64,000 nt of DNA from Gordonia crocea (GTDB lineage: Bacteria; Actinomycetota; Actinomycetes; Mycobacteriales; Mycobacteriaceae): positions 372,001 through 436,000 of the forward strand of contig NZ_BJOU01000001.1 in assembly GCF_009932435.1 (NCBI RefSeq). The letters run 5' to 3'. The position numbers and the translations under genes are program-made. The notes below the pieces were generated by a model. The model was not told where the DNA came from, searched no databases, and saw only the letters and a list, made by a program, of their open reading frames with translations. Below, piece after piece: positions 63,736 to 64,000 of the stretch. How positions within the stretch are numbered: position 1 is the stretch's first letter; the number at the start of each line of letters is the position of its first letter.

Positions 63736-64000
63736 CTAGGTCTTCGGCAGGTTGTAGGGCACCGTCGAGGTCAGCCCGCCGTCGATGAGAAATTCGCTCG
63801 CGGTGCAGTAGGAGCTCTCGTCGGAGGCCAGGAACAGCACGACGTTGGTGATTTCGGCCGGGTCGGCGGCGCGTCCGAGCGGGGTCTGCAGGAAGTCCTC
63901 GGGGATTCCGGCGGCCATGTCGGTGCGGACCTGGGCGGGGTGGATCGAGTTGCACCGGATGTTGTGCGGCGCCAGTTCCACCGCCACCGACTTGGTCAGC
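63736..64000 (-). CDS. SDR-family oxidoreductase, C-terminal part (cut by window edge)
   Basis: The minus-strand frame is open to the right edge and shows the end of a classical short-chain dehydrogenase. LTKSVAVELAPHNIRCNSIHPAQVRTDM follows the (unseen) Tyr-x-x-x-Lys site, broken here at the family PG-like position (HPAQV). PLGRAADPAEITNVVLFLASDESSY and FLIDGGLT follow. About 88 residues are visible, ending 11 bases from the convergent GtrA gene. The substrate and start are outside the window. Confidence 0.85.
   Translation of the reverse strand, partial: LTKSVAVELAPHNIRCNSIHPAQVRTDMAAGIPEDFLQTPLGRAADPAEITNVVLFLASDESSYCTASEFLIDGGLTSTVPYNLPKT

Overview
The window is high-GC actinobacterial DNA from a mycolic-acid producer of the order Mycobacteriales, most likely Gordonia or a close relative (the genus is inferred from gene content and codon use, not proven). 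It carries the chromosomal cell-envelope locus that in Mycobacterium tuberculosis runs from Rv3818 to Rv3789. Nearly all of its core genes are recognisable and in the same relative order: an MBL-Rieske protein, PlsC acyltransferases, a HAD phosphatase, glf, glfT2, a PAP2 phosphatase, ubiA, aftB, antigen-85 mycolyltransferases, a cutinase-like lipase, fadD32, pks13, accD4, embB/embA/embC, aftA, dprE2, dprE1 and a GtrA protein.

Layout. 1-12.7 kb: the start of a TetR regulator, the MBL-Rieske protein, two tandem secreted glycine-zipper proteins, two PlsC acyltransferases around a divergent alpha/beta hydrolase and an M28 membrane peptidase, a HAD phosphatase, a secreted SpoIID/LytB protein with an LGFP-like tail, an orphan DUF2185 protein and a small membrane protein. 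12.8-19.6 kb: a tightly overlapping operon glf-glfT2-PAP2-ubiA-aftB, which makes the galactan and the arabinose donor and adds terminal arabinose. 20-22.7 kb: two antigen-85-type mycolyltransferases. 22.8-30 kb: an accessory block with a truncated AbiEi-like gene, fadD17, and a LivK / fused LivH-LivM-LivG / LivF importer. fadD17 and the importer each have a KstR-type operator overlapping the -10 box, which suggests a steroid-catabolism module set inside the envelope locus. 30.4-42 kb: DUF732 lipoprotein, cutinase-like lipase, F420-dependent oxidoreductase, then fadD32-pks13-accD4 (mycolic condensation). 42-45 kb: a 21-bp repeat array interrupted by an IS30-family element, and an MFS exporter. 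45-59 kb: embB, embA, embC and aftA on the minus strand, with aroQ and a secreted lipase inserted on the plus strand between embC and aftA. 59-64 kb: dprE2, dprE1, a second secreted lipase, a third PlsC protein, a GtrA protein and the end of an SDR gene.

How the genes work together: UbiA, the PAP2 phosphatase and DprE1/DprE2 supply decaprenyl-phosphoryl-arabinose. Glf and GlfT2 build the galactan. AftA, EmbA/B/C and AftB build the arabinan. FadD32, AccD4 and Pks13 condense mycolic acids, which the antigen-85 enzymes transfer to the wall.

The least explained feature is a dispersed 21-bp repeat with core CGACTGGGCCCT. It forms arrays just 3' of the second mycolyltransferase gene, accD4 and embB, with a single copy by a lipase gene. 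Three separate arrays contain the same variant unit. The IS30 element appears to have inserted into the GGGCCC core of one unit. No tRNA, rRNA or CRISPR array was seen.
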